Source of the DNA: Leptospira bourretii
GTDB taxonomy: Bacteria; Spirochaetota; Leptospiria; Leptospirales; Leptospiraceae
Length of the DNA stretch: 64,000 bases
NCBI RefSeq assembly: GCF_004770145.1
Contig: NZ_RQFW01000015.1
Location: forward strand, 1 to 64,000
Reading direction: 5' to 3'
The notes under the pieces are model-generated. The model searched no databases and was not told where the DNA came from. It saw only the letters and a list, made by a program, of their open reading frames with translations. This document shows positions 1 through 8,851 of the stretch, piece after piece (within the stretch, counting starts at the first letter, position 1; the number at the start of each line of letters is the position of its first letter). The position numbers and the translations under genes were made by a program.

Positions 1-95
1 GAGCTTAATTTTGGGTCACAGGTGTTAGGTTCTGAGGGGGAATTACGGGATTTGTGCGGATTGGTATGGAGAGATTAGTTTTTTTGGGGGTGAAT

Positions 96-164
96 CCCCG
101 AAAGAGTTTCGGGGACCGGGCTACTCCGGGGTGCGCTAACGCTCCCGTCTGACATCCGTCAGAC
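96..164. repeat. Cluster of GC-rich hairpins, possible intergenic repeat
   Basis: Two perfect inverted repeats stand close together. CCCCGAAA/TTTCGGGG (96-103/107-114) has a 3-base loop and GTCTGAC/GTCAGAC (147-153/158-164) has a 4-base loop. A short GCG-CTAA-CGC element sits between them. The stretch is far more GC-rich than the adjacent AT-rich DNA and lies downstream of the minus-strand SDR gene, so it could end that transcript. It also resembles a dispersed intergenic repeat, but no second clear copy is present in this window. No gene is visible in 1-209. Confidence 0.5.
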
Positions 165-209
165 CAAGCCCTTCGTATCCCTTTCACAGAGGAATGGATG
201 CACAAACTC

Positions 210-962
210 CTAACTTCTTGTTCCCCCATCCACACGATACACCGATCCTGTAATGAAACTCGATTCTTCGGATGCTAAAAAGGCTATGAGGTTTGCCACT
301 TCCGATGGTTTGCCAAGCCTTCCCATGGGAATATTTTTTTCCATTGCATCCTTTCCTCTTTCGCCAGCTACATCTAAGATGGCAGTTTCTGTCCAACCGG
401 GACAGACCGCATTGATCCGAACACCAAACCTTGCCACCTCCAATGCTCCTGTTGTGGTTAGTTCAACCACTCCGGCTTTGGCCACACAGTACGGCCCGAG
501 AGAAGGCGAGGCACCAAGCCCTGCGATCGAAGCAACATTCACAATGGATCCTCCGATACGGTCACCAAGCATCAGTTTTGTGGCATACTTTTGACACCAG
601 AATACACTTGTTAAATCCATTAAAATCAAACGGTTCCATACTTCAGTGGTCACTTTATACATAAAGGTAGGTTTATTGGCAATCCCCGCATTGTTTACCA
701 TAATATCCAATCTCTGGTTGCGAGATTTGAATGTTTCCACTAGGGAGATGATTTCTTCTTCGTTTGTGACATCACATTTGATAAATTCCGCTGACCCACC
801 TAAATGTTCAATTTCACCGGCAAGGCGAGAGCCTTCTTCTACATTGATATCGGAAACAACGACGTGAGCTCCTTTTTTTGCCAGTAACAAACAGGTTTCC
901 CTCCCAATTCCGAGTGCACCACCAGTCACAATTGCATTTTTATTTTTTAATATTAATTCCAT
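210..962 (-). CDS. SDR-family NAD(P)-dependent oxidoreductase
   Basis: This 250-aa protein is a classical short-chain dehydrogenase/reductase. It shows the Rossmann glycine motif TGGALGIG near residue 12, NNAG near 90, the catalytic Ser in NVASIAG, and the YxxxK pair in YCVAK. The C-terminal GSVYRVDGG is typical of the FabG/glucose-dehydrogenase-like branch. The reading frame extends 17 codons further upstream, but that part is not SDR-like. The ATG at 960-962 starts right before the first beta strand (MELILKNKNAIVTGG), so I chose it, although no strong ribosome site precedes it. The substrate cannot be told. The gene stands alone, divergent from the MHYT kinase. Confidence 0.9.
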   Translation of the reverse strand: MELILKNKNAIVTGGALGIGRETCLLLAKKGAHVVVSDINVEEGSRLAGEIEHLGGSAEFIKCDVTNEEEIISLVETFKSRNQRLDIMVNNAGIANKPTFMYKVTTEVWNRLILMDLTSVFWCQKYATKLMLGDRIGGSIVNVASIAGLGASPSLGPYCVAKAGVVELTTTGALEVARFGVRINAVCPGWTETAILDVAGERGKDAMEKNIPMGRLGKPSEVANLIAFLASEESSFITGSVYRVDGGTRS

Positions 963-1457
963 AACCAAAACATATTTAGGAGAGCAGTAGAAGCAATAAA
1001 AAATATAAATCATTGTTAGATGAAATCGTTAAAAAGTAGACTGATTGGTTTATTTTTTTTATATAAAATTCTTACAAATAAAATAAATGAATTGAAGATA
1101 AGGCTTTATTTCTATTTGCAATGTTTGCTGAAAAGAAAAAGTCAAATCACAGTTGAGGATTTGCTGATCTTTTTTTTCTAAAAAATAGAATTGGTGCGAT
1201 TAGGGACTTATTAAATTAGAAAATATTTATATTTGAATAAACTATTATAATTTCTTTTCGACTGAAAACTTGGTTTTTGCTTCTTTTCGATTTATAGTAA
1301 AAAATACGACAACTTGCTCCCAGGTTTCAGGTTATTCCTTTCTTCGTTAGTGATAGTACTGAAAATAAAACTTATTTTTTAGAATCTATCTAATTTACCT
1401 AGTATCCAAAGAATCCTTAAATAAATGATAGGATTTAGATGGCGTGAGGAAACAAAA
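963..1457. other. AT-rich intergenic region without a gene
   Basis: About 495 bases separate the divergent SDR and kinase genes. The stretch is strongly AT-rich with many T and A runs, and no reading frame with coding character was found on either strand. It must hold the promoters of both genes, but I cannot pick a convincing -35/-10 pair. Confidence 0.6.
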
Positions 1458-4400
1458 ATGGGGATCGAATTTCTAAAACATTTTTTTATCTTAGATGCGG
1501 ATCAATTTTTCTTTGTCGAAGGTACTTATAATTATTGGTTGGTTTCTCTTTCCATTTTGATTTCTATTTTTGCCTCTTGGATTTCTCTTTATATGCTCAG
1601 CCGTTTTTCAAACGTTGAGAACAAATTCTCTCGGTTAGCCATTCTATTTACATCTAGTTTATCGATGGGCGGAGCGGTATGGTCGATGCACTTTATCGGG
1701 ATGATGTCTTTTGACTTATGTACAAAAGTCACATACCATAAATCAGTAACAATTCTTTCCATCCTTCCCAGCTTTTTTGCTTCCTACTTCGCATTGCAAA
1801 CGTTAAATAAAAAGAAAATCACCCGCAAAGAATTAGTTTCTGTGGGGATTTTAGTCGGAGCAGGGATTGGATTTATGCACTATATGGGAATGGCCGCAAT
1901 GGAAATGCGACCAAAGCTCATGTATGATCCTTATTTGTTTTTTGTTTCTCTGGTAGTTGCCATCTCTCTTGCGATTCTTTCCATTTTGATTCAGTTTCGT
2001 TTAAAAGAATCAAAGTTAAAAATAAAAACTAAATATTTAACATTGATGAGTGGGATTGTGATGGGTAGTGCTATCTCGGGGATGCACTATACGGGAATGG
2101 CCGCTGCTCGATTTGTCTTAGAACCAGGTCAGGTATTAGATCAAACAAATTCAGATCAGCTTTTTTTGGCAGCTCTTGTTGGATTTGGTAGTATTTTTGT
2201 CATTGGATCTGCTGTTGTTACCATTGCCTTTATTAGTTATAAAGATCTTTTTCAAAACCTTTTAAAAAGTGAATCCAGGTTACGAGCGATTATTGAAACT
2301 GCTGCCGATGCCATTGTGATGATCAATACCAAAGGAATCATCCAAGAGTTTAATATAACAGCCGAACAAATGTTTGGTTGGAAAGCAAAAGAGATTATAG
2401 GTAAAAATGTAAAGATTTTGATGCCGAACCCTTTTCAAAGAGAACATGACAATTATCTTACCAATTATTTGAAAACAGGGGAAGCTAAAATCATCGGTGT
2501 TGGTAGGGAAACCATTGCCATTCGAAAAGACGGAACCACCTTTCCGATTCGTTTGGCGATTGGCCATACCAAACTTCCACAAGATGATGTTTTTGTAGGT
2601 TTGATCAGTGATATTTCAGAACGAATCATTATCGAAAATGCTTTAAAAGAAAATGAAGAACAACTAAAGTCTTTTATTCAAAATATTCCAGGTGTTGTGT
2701 ATCGGTGTTTTGCAGATGAACATTGGACTTCTATTTTTATGAGTGATGCCATTTTTACTTTATCTGGATATCCTGCAGAAGATTTTTTAGAACCTAAACG
2801 GATCCGTAATTTTTCCGAAATCATTCATCCTGAAGATAGAAGCCATGTTTTTAATCTCATTCAAAACGCCATCGATACCTCAGATACATTTGTTTTAAAC
2901 TATCGTATCATTCAGAAGTCTGGGGACATTCGTTGGGTTTTGGAATACGGCGGTCTTGTATTCGATGAAGAAAAAAAAGTTAAATATTTGGATGGCGTGA
3001 TTTTAGATAACACAGACCGAAGGATGATTGAAGAAGCTCTTATTGAATCCAAAGAGAAAGCAGAGATGGCTGCCATTACCAAAACTACGTTTTTGGCAAA
3101 TATGAGTCATGAAATTCGAACTCCGATGAATGCCATCATTGGTTTTACTGAAGTCTTACTTGCCGGTGATTTGTTAGGAAATCAGAAAAACCATTTAGAA
3201 ACTGTAAAAAATTCTGCTAAGTCATTATTGCGTCTGTTAAACGATGTTTTAAATTCAGCTAAATTAGATCGTGGCGCAGTCGAACTAGAAACAATCGATT
3301 TTTCTCTTTATTCGCTTGTTGATCAAGTCTGTTCCGCAATGGGAATGGAAGCTAGAAAAAAAGGTTTGGAGTTTCAATCTCATCTCGATCCCAATCTAGA
3401 AGATTATTATAAAGGTGATAGTTTGCGTATCCGTCAAATTTTAACGAACTTACTTGGCAATGCGATTAAGTTTACAAAAGAAGGACAAATCCAACTGGAA
3501 ATTACCAAAAAAGATTCCGAGGTGTTATTCCACATCCAAGATTCAGGCATTGGGATTGCAGAGGATCGGATGGAAAAAATTTTTGAACCTTTTACCCAAG
3601 CCGATGTTTCCATGAGTCGAAAATTTGGTGGGACTGGACTTGGAACCACAATTTCGAAACAATTAGTTGAACTGATGAAAGGAAAAATTTGGGTCGAAAG
3701 TAAACTTGGTGTTGGGACAGATTTTTATTTTTCGCTTCCTTTGGAGAAGGGAGTTCCGGTTTTCGAGTTAAATGAAAAAATTCAATTGGATTTACCAAGT
3801 TCCAAAATCCTCATTGTTGATGATGTAAAACAAAACGTAGAACTCATCCAACTTCTCATGACATCGAACGGGCATGAGGTGGAGATTGCAAGAAACGGAA
3901 AGGAAGCATTGGATTTATTTTTAACCAAACCATTTGATTTGATCTTAATGGACATCCAAATGCCAGAAATGGATGGATTGGAAGCCACAAGGCAAATTAG
4001 GGCGTATGAGAAAAAAGATTCTTCACACATTCCGATCATCGCACTATCCGCAAGTGTATTTGATGAAGATAAGATTTCGGCAAAAAATGCGGGTATGGAT
4101 GGGTTTGTTTCCAAACCGATTGATCTCCAAGATTTGTTTTCTGAAATTGAGAAAGTTTTTGGGAACACAAGAAATTTCACCGGTAATACGATTTCAGATC
4201 CAAAAGAGTTAGATTTTTTTCAAACAAGGAGAGGTATCCGCCTGTTTGGTTCTTTGGAAAAATATGTTTCGATGTTAGATGGATTTTTTTCTGATTTCCT
4301 AAGAGAGTTTGATAAACTAAATGAGTTCCCTAGTGAACTTGGTGACAAAAGAGCATTTCTACACCGAATCAAAGGTGTTTCATCGAATTTAGGAATCAAT

Positions 4401-4802
4401 TCCATAACTGAACACACGCTTAATTTAGAAACAAAATTACAAAAGGAAACATTGACAAAGCTAGATTTTAAAAATCTAAAACTAATCTTTGAAGAGTCTT
4501 ACAAAAAATTTGTAACAGAGTTTGCAGTAGAATTAAAAATCAAAAAAGAACCACCTCTAGTTTTCAGAAAGATTCCTTTGGAATCGAAAGACCGTTTGGA
4601 TTCTGCAATAGAGAATTTGATCGAATCTTTTTCTAAAGGCGCTGTTGACCAAACTGAATGGAAGTATTTATATAATTCGTTAACGGATACAAAATTTTCT
4701 GAGATCGTTTCAGAAATTGATTCTTTTATCCAACAATTTGATTTTGAAAACACGATCCGAAATTTAAAAAATTTAAAACTTCGCATTATGGGAGAAGGTT
4801 AG
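1458..4802 (+). CDS. Membrane MHYT-PAS hybrid histidine kinase with REC and HPt
   Basis: This 1114-aa hybrid sensor kinase begins with a seven-helix-type MHYT membrane region. Its three signature motifs are MHFIGM near 76, MHYMGM near 140 and MHYTGM near 209; in this family they are proposed to bind metal and sense a diatomic gas. Two PAS domains follow (about 272-388, FixL-like, and 395-520). Next come HisKA with SHEIRTP (His near 551), an HATPase with N, G1 and G2 boxes (650-760), a receiver with LILMDIQMP (Asp near 832) and a C-terminal HPt with LHRIKG (His near 969). A complete His-Asp-His relay is therefore in one chain. An in-frame ATG exists at 1425, but GAGGA at 1446-1450 sits seven bases before the ATG at 1458, so 1458 is preferred. 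The HD-GYP protein starts one base after the stop codon and is the obvious partner. Confidence 0.93.
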   Translation: MGIEFLKHFFILDADQFFFVEGTYNYWLVSLSILISIFASWISLYMLSRFSNVENKFSRLAILFTSSLSMGGAVWSMHFIGMMSFDLCTKVTYHKSVTILSILPSFFASYFALQTLNKKKITRKELVSVGILVGAGIGFMHYMGMAAMEMRPKLMYDPYLFFVSLVVAISLAILSILIQFRLKESKLKIKTKYLTLMSGIVMGSAISGMHYTGMAAARFVLEPGQVLDQTNSDQLFLAALVGFGSIFVIGSAVVTIAFISYKDLFQNLLKSESRLRAIIETAADAIVMINTKGIIQEFNITAEQMFGWKAKEIIGKNVKILMPNPFQREHDNYLTNYLKTGEAKIIGVGRETIAIRKDGTTFPIRLAIGHTKLPQDDVFVGLISDISERIIIENALKENEEQLKSFIQNIPGVVYRCFADEHWTSIFMSDAIFTLSGYPAEDFLEPKRIRNFSEIIHPEDRSHVFNLIQNAIDTSDTFVLNYRIIQKSGDIRWVLEYGGLVFDEEKKVKYLDGVILDNTDRRMIEEALIESKEKAEMAAITKTTFLANMSHEIRTPMNAIIGFTEVLLAGDLLGNQKNHLETVKNSAKSLLRLLNDVLNSAKLDRGAVELETIDFSLYSLVDQVCSAMGMEARKKGLEFQSHLDPNLEDYYKGDSLRIRQILTNLLGNAIKFTKEGQIQLEITKKDSEVLFHIQDSGIGIAEDRMEKIFEPFTQADVSMSRKFGGTGLGTTISKQLVELMKGKIWVESKLGVGTDFYFSLPLEKGVPVFELNEKIQLDLPSSKILIVDDVKQNVELIQLLMTSNGHEVEIARNGKEALDLFLTKPFDLILMDIQMPEMDGLEATRQIRAYEKKDSSHIPIIALSASVFDEDKISAKNAGMDGFVSKPIDLQDLFSEIEKVFGNTRNFTGNTISDPKELDFFQTRRGIRLFGSLEKYVSMLDGFFSDFLREFDKLNEFPSELGDKRAFLHRIKGVSSNLGINSITEHTLNLETKLQKETLTKLDFKNLKLIFEESYKKFVTEFAVELKIKKEPPLVFRKIPLESKDRLDSAIENLIESFSKGAVDQTEWKYLYNSLTDTKFSEIVSEIDSFIQQFDFENTIRNLKNLKLRIMGEG

Positions 4803-4803
4803 A

Positions 4804-5823
4804 GTGGAAATAAATCATAAACCGAAAGTTTTGATTATTGATGATGAAGCGACAAACTTACAAATACTCAATGAAATTTTACAAAAAGACTACCAGCTTT
4901 TATTTGCCAAAGATGGAAACAAAGGTATCGAACTTACGATTTCTGAAGAACCGGAACTCATTTTGCTTGATGTGATGATGCCAGAGATGACTGGTCATGA
5001 TGTATGCAAAATTCTAAAATCAAATGAAAAAACAAAATATATCCCTGTGATTTTTGTCACTGCGCTAAGTGATATTGAAGATGAAGAAAAAGGATTTCAG
5101 TTAGGTGCCGTTGATTATATCACAAAACCGGTAAGCCCTCCCATAGTAAAAGCTCGGATCAAAAATCATCTTTCGCTTGTCAATGTCAATGAAGTAAAAA
5201 AGACCCGATTACAGATTGTTCAACGTTTGGGTATGGCATCTGAATATAAAGACAATGAAACGGGAATGCATGTGATTCGTATGAGTCATTATTCACAAAC
5301 CCTCGCTCTTGCTTTTGGTTACAGCTCGGAACAAGCAGAAGAAATTCTGAATGCAGCACCTATGCACGATGTTGGTAAAATTGGAATTCCTGATTTTATC
5401 ATTCAAAAGCCTGGGAAACTAAGTCCAGAAGAATGGGAAATTATGAAACGTCATCCAGAGATCGGAGCAGAAATCATTGGAGATCATCATTCGACTCTTT
5501 TAAAATTAGCTAGATCCATTGCCATTACCCATCATGAAAAGTTCGACGGAACAGGATATCCATACCAATTAAAAGGAGAAAATATTCCTTTGGAAGGGAG
5601 AATCATAGCAATCGCAGATGTATTTGATGCTTTAACAACGGTAAGGCCATATAAAAAAGCATGGGAAGTGGATGCGGCCATTGAGTTTCTCAAACAAGAA
5701 TCGGGGAAACATTTTGATCCTGTTTTAGTCCAAAAATTCATTACAGTATTGCCAAAAATTCTTGAGATCAAAAACCAATGGCCAGAAGAAATGGAAATCC
5801 AGAAAAACCAAGATTTGAAATGA
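4804..5823 (+). CDS. Response regulator with HD-GYP c-di-GMP phosphodiesterase domain
   Basis: This 339-aa protein has an N-terminal receiver domain (LLDVMMPEM, phospho-Asp near 58) and a C-terminal HD-GYP domain. Visible signatures are HDVGKIGIPD near 188, HHEKFDGTGYP near 243-251 and DVFDALTTVRPYK. HD-GYP enzymes hydrolyse c-di-GMP to pGpG or GMP using a two- or three-iron centre. The start codon is GTG, one base after the stop of the MHYT kinase, so the two are almost certainly co-translated. That arrangement suggests the kinase's HPt donates phosphate to this receiver (inference). Confidence 0.94.
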   Translation: MEINHKPKVLIIDDEATNLQILNEILQKDYQLLFAKDGNKGIELTISEEPELILLDVMMPEMTGHDVCKILKSNEKTKYIPVIFVTALSDIEDEEKGFQLGAVDYITKPVSPPIVKARIKNHLSLVNVNEVKKTRLQIVQRLGMASEYKDNETGMHVIRMSHYSQTLALAFGYSSEQAEEILNAAPMHDVGKIGIPDFIIQKPGKLSPEEWEIMKRHPEIGAEIIGDHHSTLLKLARSIAITHHEKFDGTGYPYQLKGENIPLEGRIIAIADVFDALTTVRPYKKAWEVDAAIEFLKQESGKHFDPVLVQKFITVLPKILEIKNQWPEEMEIQKNQDLK

Positions 5824-5834
5824 TGTAAAATGAA

Positions 5835-6695
5835 ATGGATTATTATGACCATATCAAACAAGCCATTGAGTTTATTGAAAAAAATCTAAGAGAAGATATT
5901 AGTGCAGAAGATGTATCCAAAAATGCCTTTCAGTCCAGATGGCATTTCCAACGGGTGTTTCGTTATGTGACTGGTTATTCTGTTTATACCTATATAAAAA
6001 AAAGACGTCTTACCGAGGCAGGGAATGATTTAATTTTAGGAAAAGATAAGATCATTGACATTGCATTAAAATACCATTATACAACTCCAGAATCTTTTCT
6101 TCGTGCTTTTCGATCCGAATATGGATTCAATCCATCAGAATATCGAAATCAGTTAGAACATAAAAATTTTTCTAAATTGGAGGTGGATTTATTACGAGAT
6201 GGGATTCGGATTGATGGATCAAAAATCAAAACACAGATAGTGACAAAAAACGAAATCACTTTTATTGGAAAAACATACCGAACCACCATGCAGAAATGCC
6301 AAAATGAAATCGATATTCCTAAATTCTGGGGAGATTTTTTTGGTGGTGGTTTTATGGAACCAATTCCCAACCGAATGAACCAATCTCTAATTGGAATTTA
6401 CACAAACTGGGATTATGCTGAGAATTTTGATGTGATGATTGGGGCACAAGTCACAAAAGAGACAAAAATTCCTGCTGGATTTGTCGCACATACTTTAAAA
6501 CCAGCTAAGTATATGGTTTTTACAGTTCCCGGAAACCAAAACCAAGACATCCTCAATGGTTGGAAATATATCTATGGAACTTGGATGCCAAACACTGGGT
6601 ATGAAAGAGAATTTAGTGATGATTTTGATTTGTTTGATGACCGGTTCCAATCAAATACAAATCCAGAATCAGAAATTTATATCCCTATTAAATAA
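5835..6695 (+). CDS. AraC-family regulator with GyrI-like effector-binding domain
   Basis: This 286-aa protein has an N-terminal AraC/XylS DNA-binding domain of two helix-turn-helix units (residues 1-105, with FQSRWHFQRVFRYVTGYSV and TTPESFLRAFRSEYGFNPSEYR). The C-terminal half (about 135-286) is a GyrI/SOUL-like effector-binding fold, as in Rob and related regulators that bind hydrophobic small molecules. It begins 11 bases after the HD-GYP gene and may be co-transcribed. The next gene encodes a separate copy of the GyrI-like fold, suggesting a shared ligand. No target can be inferred. Confidence 0.88.
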   Translation: MDYYDHIKQAIEFIEKNLREDISAEDVSKNAFQSRWHFQRVFRYVTGYSVYTYIKKRRLTEAGNDLILGKDKIIDIALKYHYTTPESFLRAFRSEYGFNPSEYRNQLEHKNFSKLEVDLLRDGIRIDGSKIKTQIVTKNEITFIGKTYRTTMQKCQNEIDIPKFWGDFFGGGFMEPIPNRMNQSLIGIYTNWDYAENFDVMIGAQVTKETKIPAGFVAHTLKPAKYMVFTVPGNQNQDILNGWKYIYGTWMPNTGYEREFSDDFDLFDDRFQSNTNPESEIYIPIK

Positions 6696-6772
6696 ATTCA
6701 TTTTTTCCATTAGTTTTTCAGAAAAGCACAAATAGTCAAGAACCCAAATCCAGTTTGCGTTAGGATCTATTT

Positions 6773-7261
6773 ATGAAACAAACTTCAACTCAGAAAATTC
6801 ATTTAGGACCGATGGTCCTTGTCGGGATTACAACACGAACCTGCAATGCGAAAGAAATGTCTGGAAAAGGAAAAATTGCCGCCCTTTGGCAAAGGTTTTG
6901 GGAAGAGGGGATTCTTTCCCAAATTCCAAATCCTTTGGTTCCTTCCGAAATCGTTGTGGCTTATACGGAATTTGAAACAGATGAAAACGGGGAATATACC
7001 ATTTTAATTGGCACGAAGGTCAGCTCAGTGAATTCCCTTCCATCTCACTTAACAACCGTAAATGTTTTAGAATCTGATTATCTCCAAGTTCCCACTGAGT
7101 GGGGCCCAATTTCTGAAATTGGACTTACTACCTGGAAAAAAATTTGGTCAGAAGAATCATACCGCAAAAATCGATCTTACAAAACAGATTTGGAAATTTA
7201 CGGTACCAATGCGAAAGACCCCAACCATTCCCAGTTTGATATTTACTTAGGAATTCGTTAG
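6773..7261 (+). CDS. Stand-alone GyrI-like effector-binding domain protein
   Basis: This 162-aa protein has no DNA-binding part. The pattern FWEEGILSQIPN, followed by YTEFETDENGEYTILIGTKV, a short segment before VPTEWGP, and a C-terminal DLEIYG...FDIYLGIR, matches the GyrI-like/YdeE-type small-molecule-binding fold. It follows an AraC regulator containing the same fold. It may be a ligand sink or modulator, or an enzyme, since some GyrI-like proteins hydrolyse cyclopropanoid cytotoxins. The function is inferred from fold only. Confidence 0.75.
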   Translation: MKQTSTQKIHLGPMVLVGITTRTCNAKEMSGKGKIAALWQRFWEEGILSQIPNPLVPSEIVVAYTEFETDENGEYTILIGTKVSSVNSLPSHLTTVNVLESDYLQVPTEWGPISEIGLTTWKKIWSEESYRKNRSYKTDLEIYGTNAKDPNHSQFDIYLGIR

Positions 7262-7285
7262 TCAGTCTTTTTAGTGGAACTAGTG

Positions 7286-8017
7286 TTAGTAGGCCTTAAA
7301 TCCCGTTGGTCTTTCACCACGGGCGTAAGCCGCACTTGCTTTTTTTTCATCTTTGAGTAGTCTACTTTTTGCAATGAAACGTACCCACCAAGGAATGTTT
7401 CTGATCGGACTTCCTGTGGAGTGAGCCAAAAGATAAGCTTTCGAACATTTTTCAATCAATTCACAGTTGTATATAGCTTTCTCTCGAGTGACACTCGTGA
7501 TGACCACTGCCTCTTCATCCAAAAAGGCGTTGGCTCCACCGAGGACAATGGAACTTGTCTCTACAGTTCCATCAATTCGTTTGGGAATGGGAAAGACTGG
7601 TACCCCTAATTGGCGGCACTGTTCATCGAATACTAATGGGAGAGGATGGTCTAGTGTCTTTAGTAAAGAACTCCATTCCGGCTGAAACGAAGCAATGGCT
7701 CCAATATCAGACCTTAAAGAATATAAACTTGCATGGAAGCGAATTTGATTGAGAGTCACTTCGTCCTTGGACTGGATTTTGATCGCTGCGGTTGGATTTT
7801 CGATTGGGAATTCGCCAATTTCCACTTTTGATTTTTTGCCCTCACCTCTATGGATGAGAAGAAAACTTCCTTTGCCCGGAAGACGAAAGGATAGGTCAGC
7901 TTTATGAGATTGTAATAAACCTTTTGTATCTAAGCGGTGCCACAAATGATTTAATTCTTCTGCATCAGTTTGTGTTTCTGATTTTGGGTTTTGTTTTTTG
8001 GTAGTAGATGATTTCAT
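7286..8017 (-). CDS. Class II aldolase/adducin-like protein lacking the metal-site histidines
   Basis: This 243-aa protein aligns by eye with class II aldolase/adducin folds: LWHRLDTKGLL, SFRLPGKGSFLL, IRFHASLYSLRSDIGAI and FDEQCRQLGVPVFP. Where family enzymes carry HxH after the Arg-x-Asp segment, this one reads FQPEWSS. The later NHG histidine is also absent (EAVVITSVTREKAI). It therefore probably lacks the zinc site and may be a pseudoenzyme or regulatory subunit. It sits 42 bases downstream of an intact relative on the same strand. An AAAGGA ribosome site precedes the ATG. The C-terminal tail is basic. Confidence 0.75.
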   Translation of the reverse strand: MKSSTTKKQNPKSETQTDAEELNHLWHRLDTKGLLQSHKADLSFRLPGKGSFLLIHRGEGKKSKVEIGEFPIENPTAAIKIQSKDEVTLNQIRFHASLYSLRSDIGAIASFQPEWSSLLKTLDHPLPLVFDEQCRQLGVPVFPIPKRIDGTVETSSIVLGGANAFLDEEAVVITSVTREKAIYNCELIEKCSKAYLLAHSTGSPIRNIPWWVRFIAKSRLLKDEKKASAAYARGERPTGFKAY

Positions 8018-8040
8018 TTTTTTCCTTTGATCGAATTCTC

Positions 8041-8060
8041 AAATTGCATCAAATTGCATT
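8041..8060. repeat. Short tandem repeat between the two aldolase genes
   Basis: A 10-base unit (AAATTGCATC, then AAATTGCATT) occurs twice in direct tandem, overlapping the 3' end of the upstream aldolase gene. It is small and may be chance or a slippage product. Confidence 0.4.
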
Positions 8061-8704
8061 TAGAGAGCTTCGACTAACTGGGTTTTCATTTCTTTTGGCA
8101 TATGGGATAAATCTGGATTTTTTTCGATTCTTGTTTTTAAAAAACGTGCCGCTTCTTTTTCTAATAACTTTACACTTGCGATTGCTTGTTCCAAAGTCAT
8201 GGCTCCGCAAACCAAACCATGATTACGCAAAAGATAAGCATTGGTCTCTTTGATAATTCTTTTACGAAATGCTTTGACAAGAAAGGAAGTGCCAGAGGGA
8301 GCATAAGATACAATTCGTACAAAATTTCCTATATTTTTTTTTCCTTCTTGGGATTCAATGTCCATGTCCAAACCAAGTAAAGATACAGCGCTCGCAAGTG
8401 GTTGGTGTGTGTGTAAACTCACTTGGATTTCTGGTCTCAGACTAAAAAAAGAAGCATGAATTCCGCTTTCCGTTGTTGGTTGTTTGGTGCCATCTACCAT
8501 CTTTAGATCTTTGATTTGTAAAATACAAAGGTCTTCTGGTTTCATTGTATAATAATCTGTTGCAGAAGGAGTGACTGCCATCAGTTCCGAATCAATCCGA
8601 ACTGCTAAATTTCCACCGACCCCTGCTAAAAAACCAAGATCAGCTAACTTGATACAGGCGGAAAGCATCGCCTTTCTTACGGTTTCAATTTTGGAATCTT
8701 TCAT
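8060..8704 (-). CDS. Class II aldolase/adducin-family protein with intact metal site
   Basis: This 214-aa protein is a full-length class II aldolase/adducin domain. Metal ligands are visible as LHTHQPLASA (HxH near 109-111) and RNHGLV near 175, and the substrate-side GGNLAVR and TESGIHASFFSLRP are present. Relatives include fuculose-phosphate aldolase, ribulose-phosphate 4-epimerase and methylthioribulose-phosphate dehydratase; the sequence does not decide among them. AGGAG lies about 9 bases before the ATG. It is divergent from a TetR regulator and heads a two-gene unit with the site-less relative. Confidence 0.88.
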   Translation of the reverse strand: MKDSKIETVRKAMLSACIKLADLGFLAGVGGNLAVRIDSELMAVTPSATDYYTMKPEDLCILQIKDLKMVDGTKQPTTESGIHASFFSLRPEIQVSLHTHQPLASAVSLLGLDMDIESQEGKKNIGNFVRIVSYAPSGTSFLVKAFRKRIIKETNAYLLRNHGLVCGAMTLEQAIASVKLLEKEAARFLKTRIEKNPDLSHMPKEMKTQLVEAL

Positions 8705-8738
8705 TGCTTTCGTCTCCTGTCTCGGGCCGAATGATTAC

Positions 8739-8846
8739 CCGACTCTTGTCGGTTAGAATTTATGATGATTCGGGCGTTTGTCGACTATTTTTTCAATTTA
8801 TCGTCATTTTTTGCTTGAATAAGGACAAAAACTCGGCACTTGTCGG
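8739..8846. promoter_or_regulatory. Three related operator-like sites in the aldolase/TetR intergenic region
   Basis: A perfect palindrome CCGAC-TCTT-GTCGG lies at 8739-8752. Two imperfect relatives follow: CGGGC-GTTT-GTCGA at 8771-8784 and TCGGC-ACTT-GTCGG at 8833-8846. All keep a TT-GTCG core. Their starts are 32 and 62 bases apart, close to whole helical turns. They lie between the divergent aldolase and TetR genes and are the natural candidate binding sites of that TetR protein (inference). Confidence 0.55.
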
Positions 8847-8851
8847 TAAGA

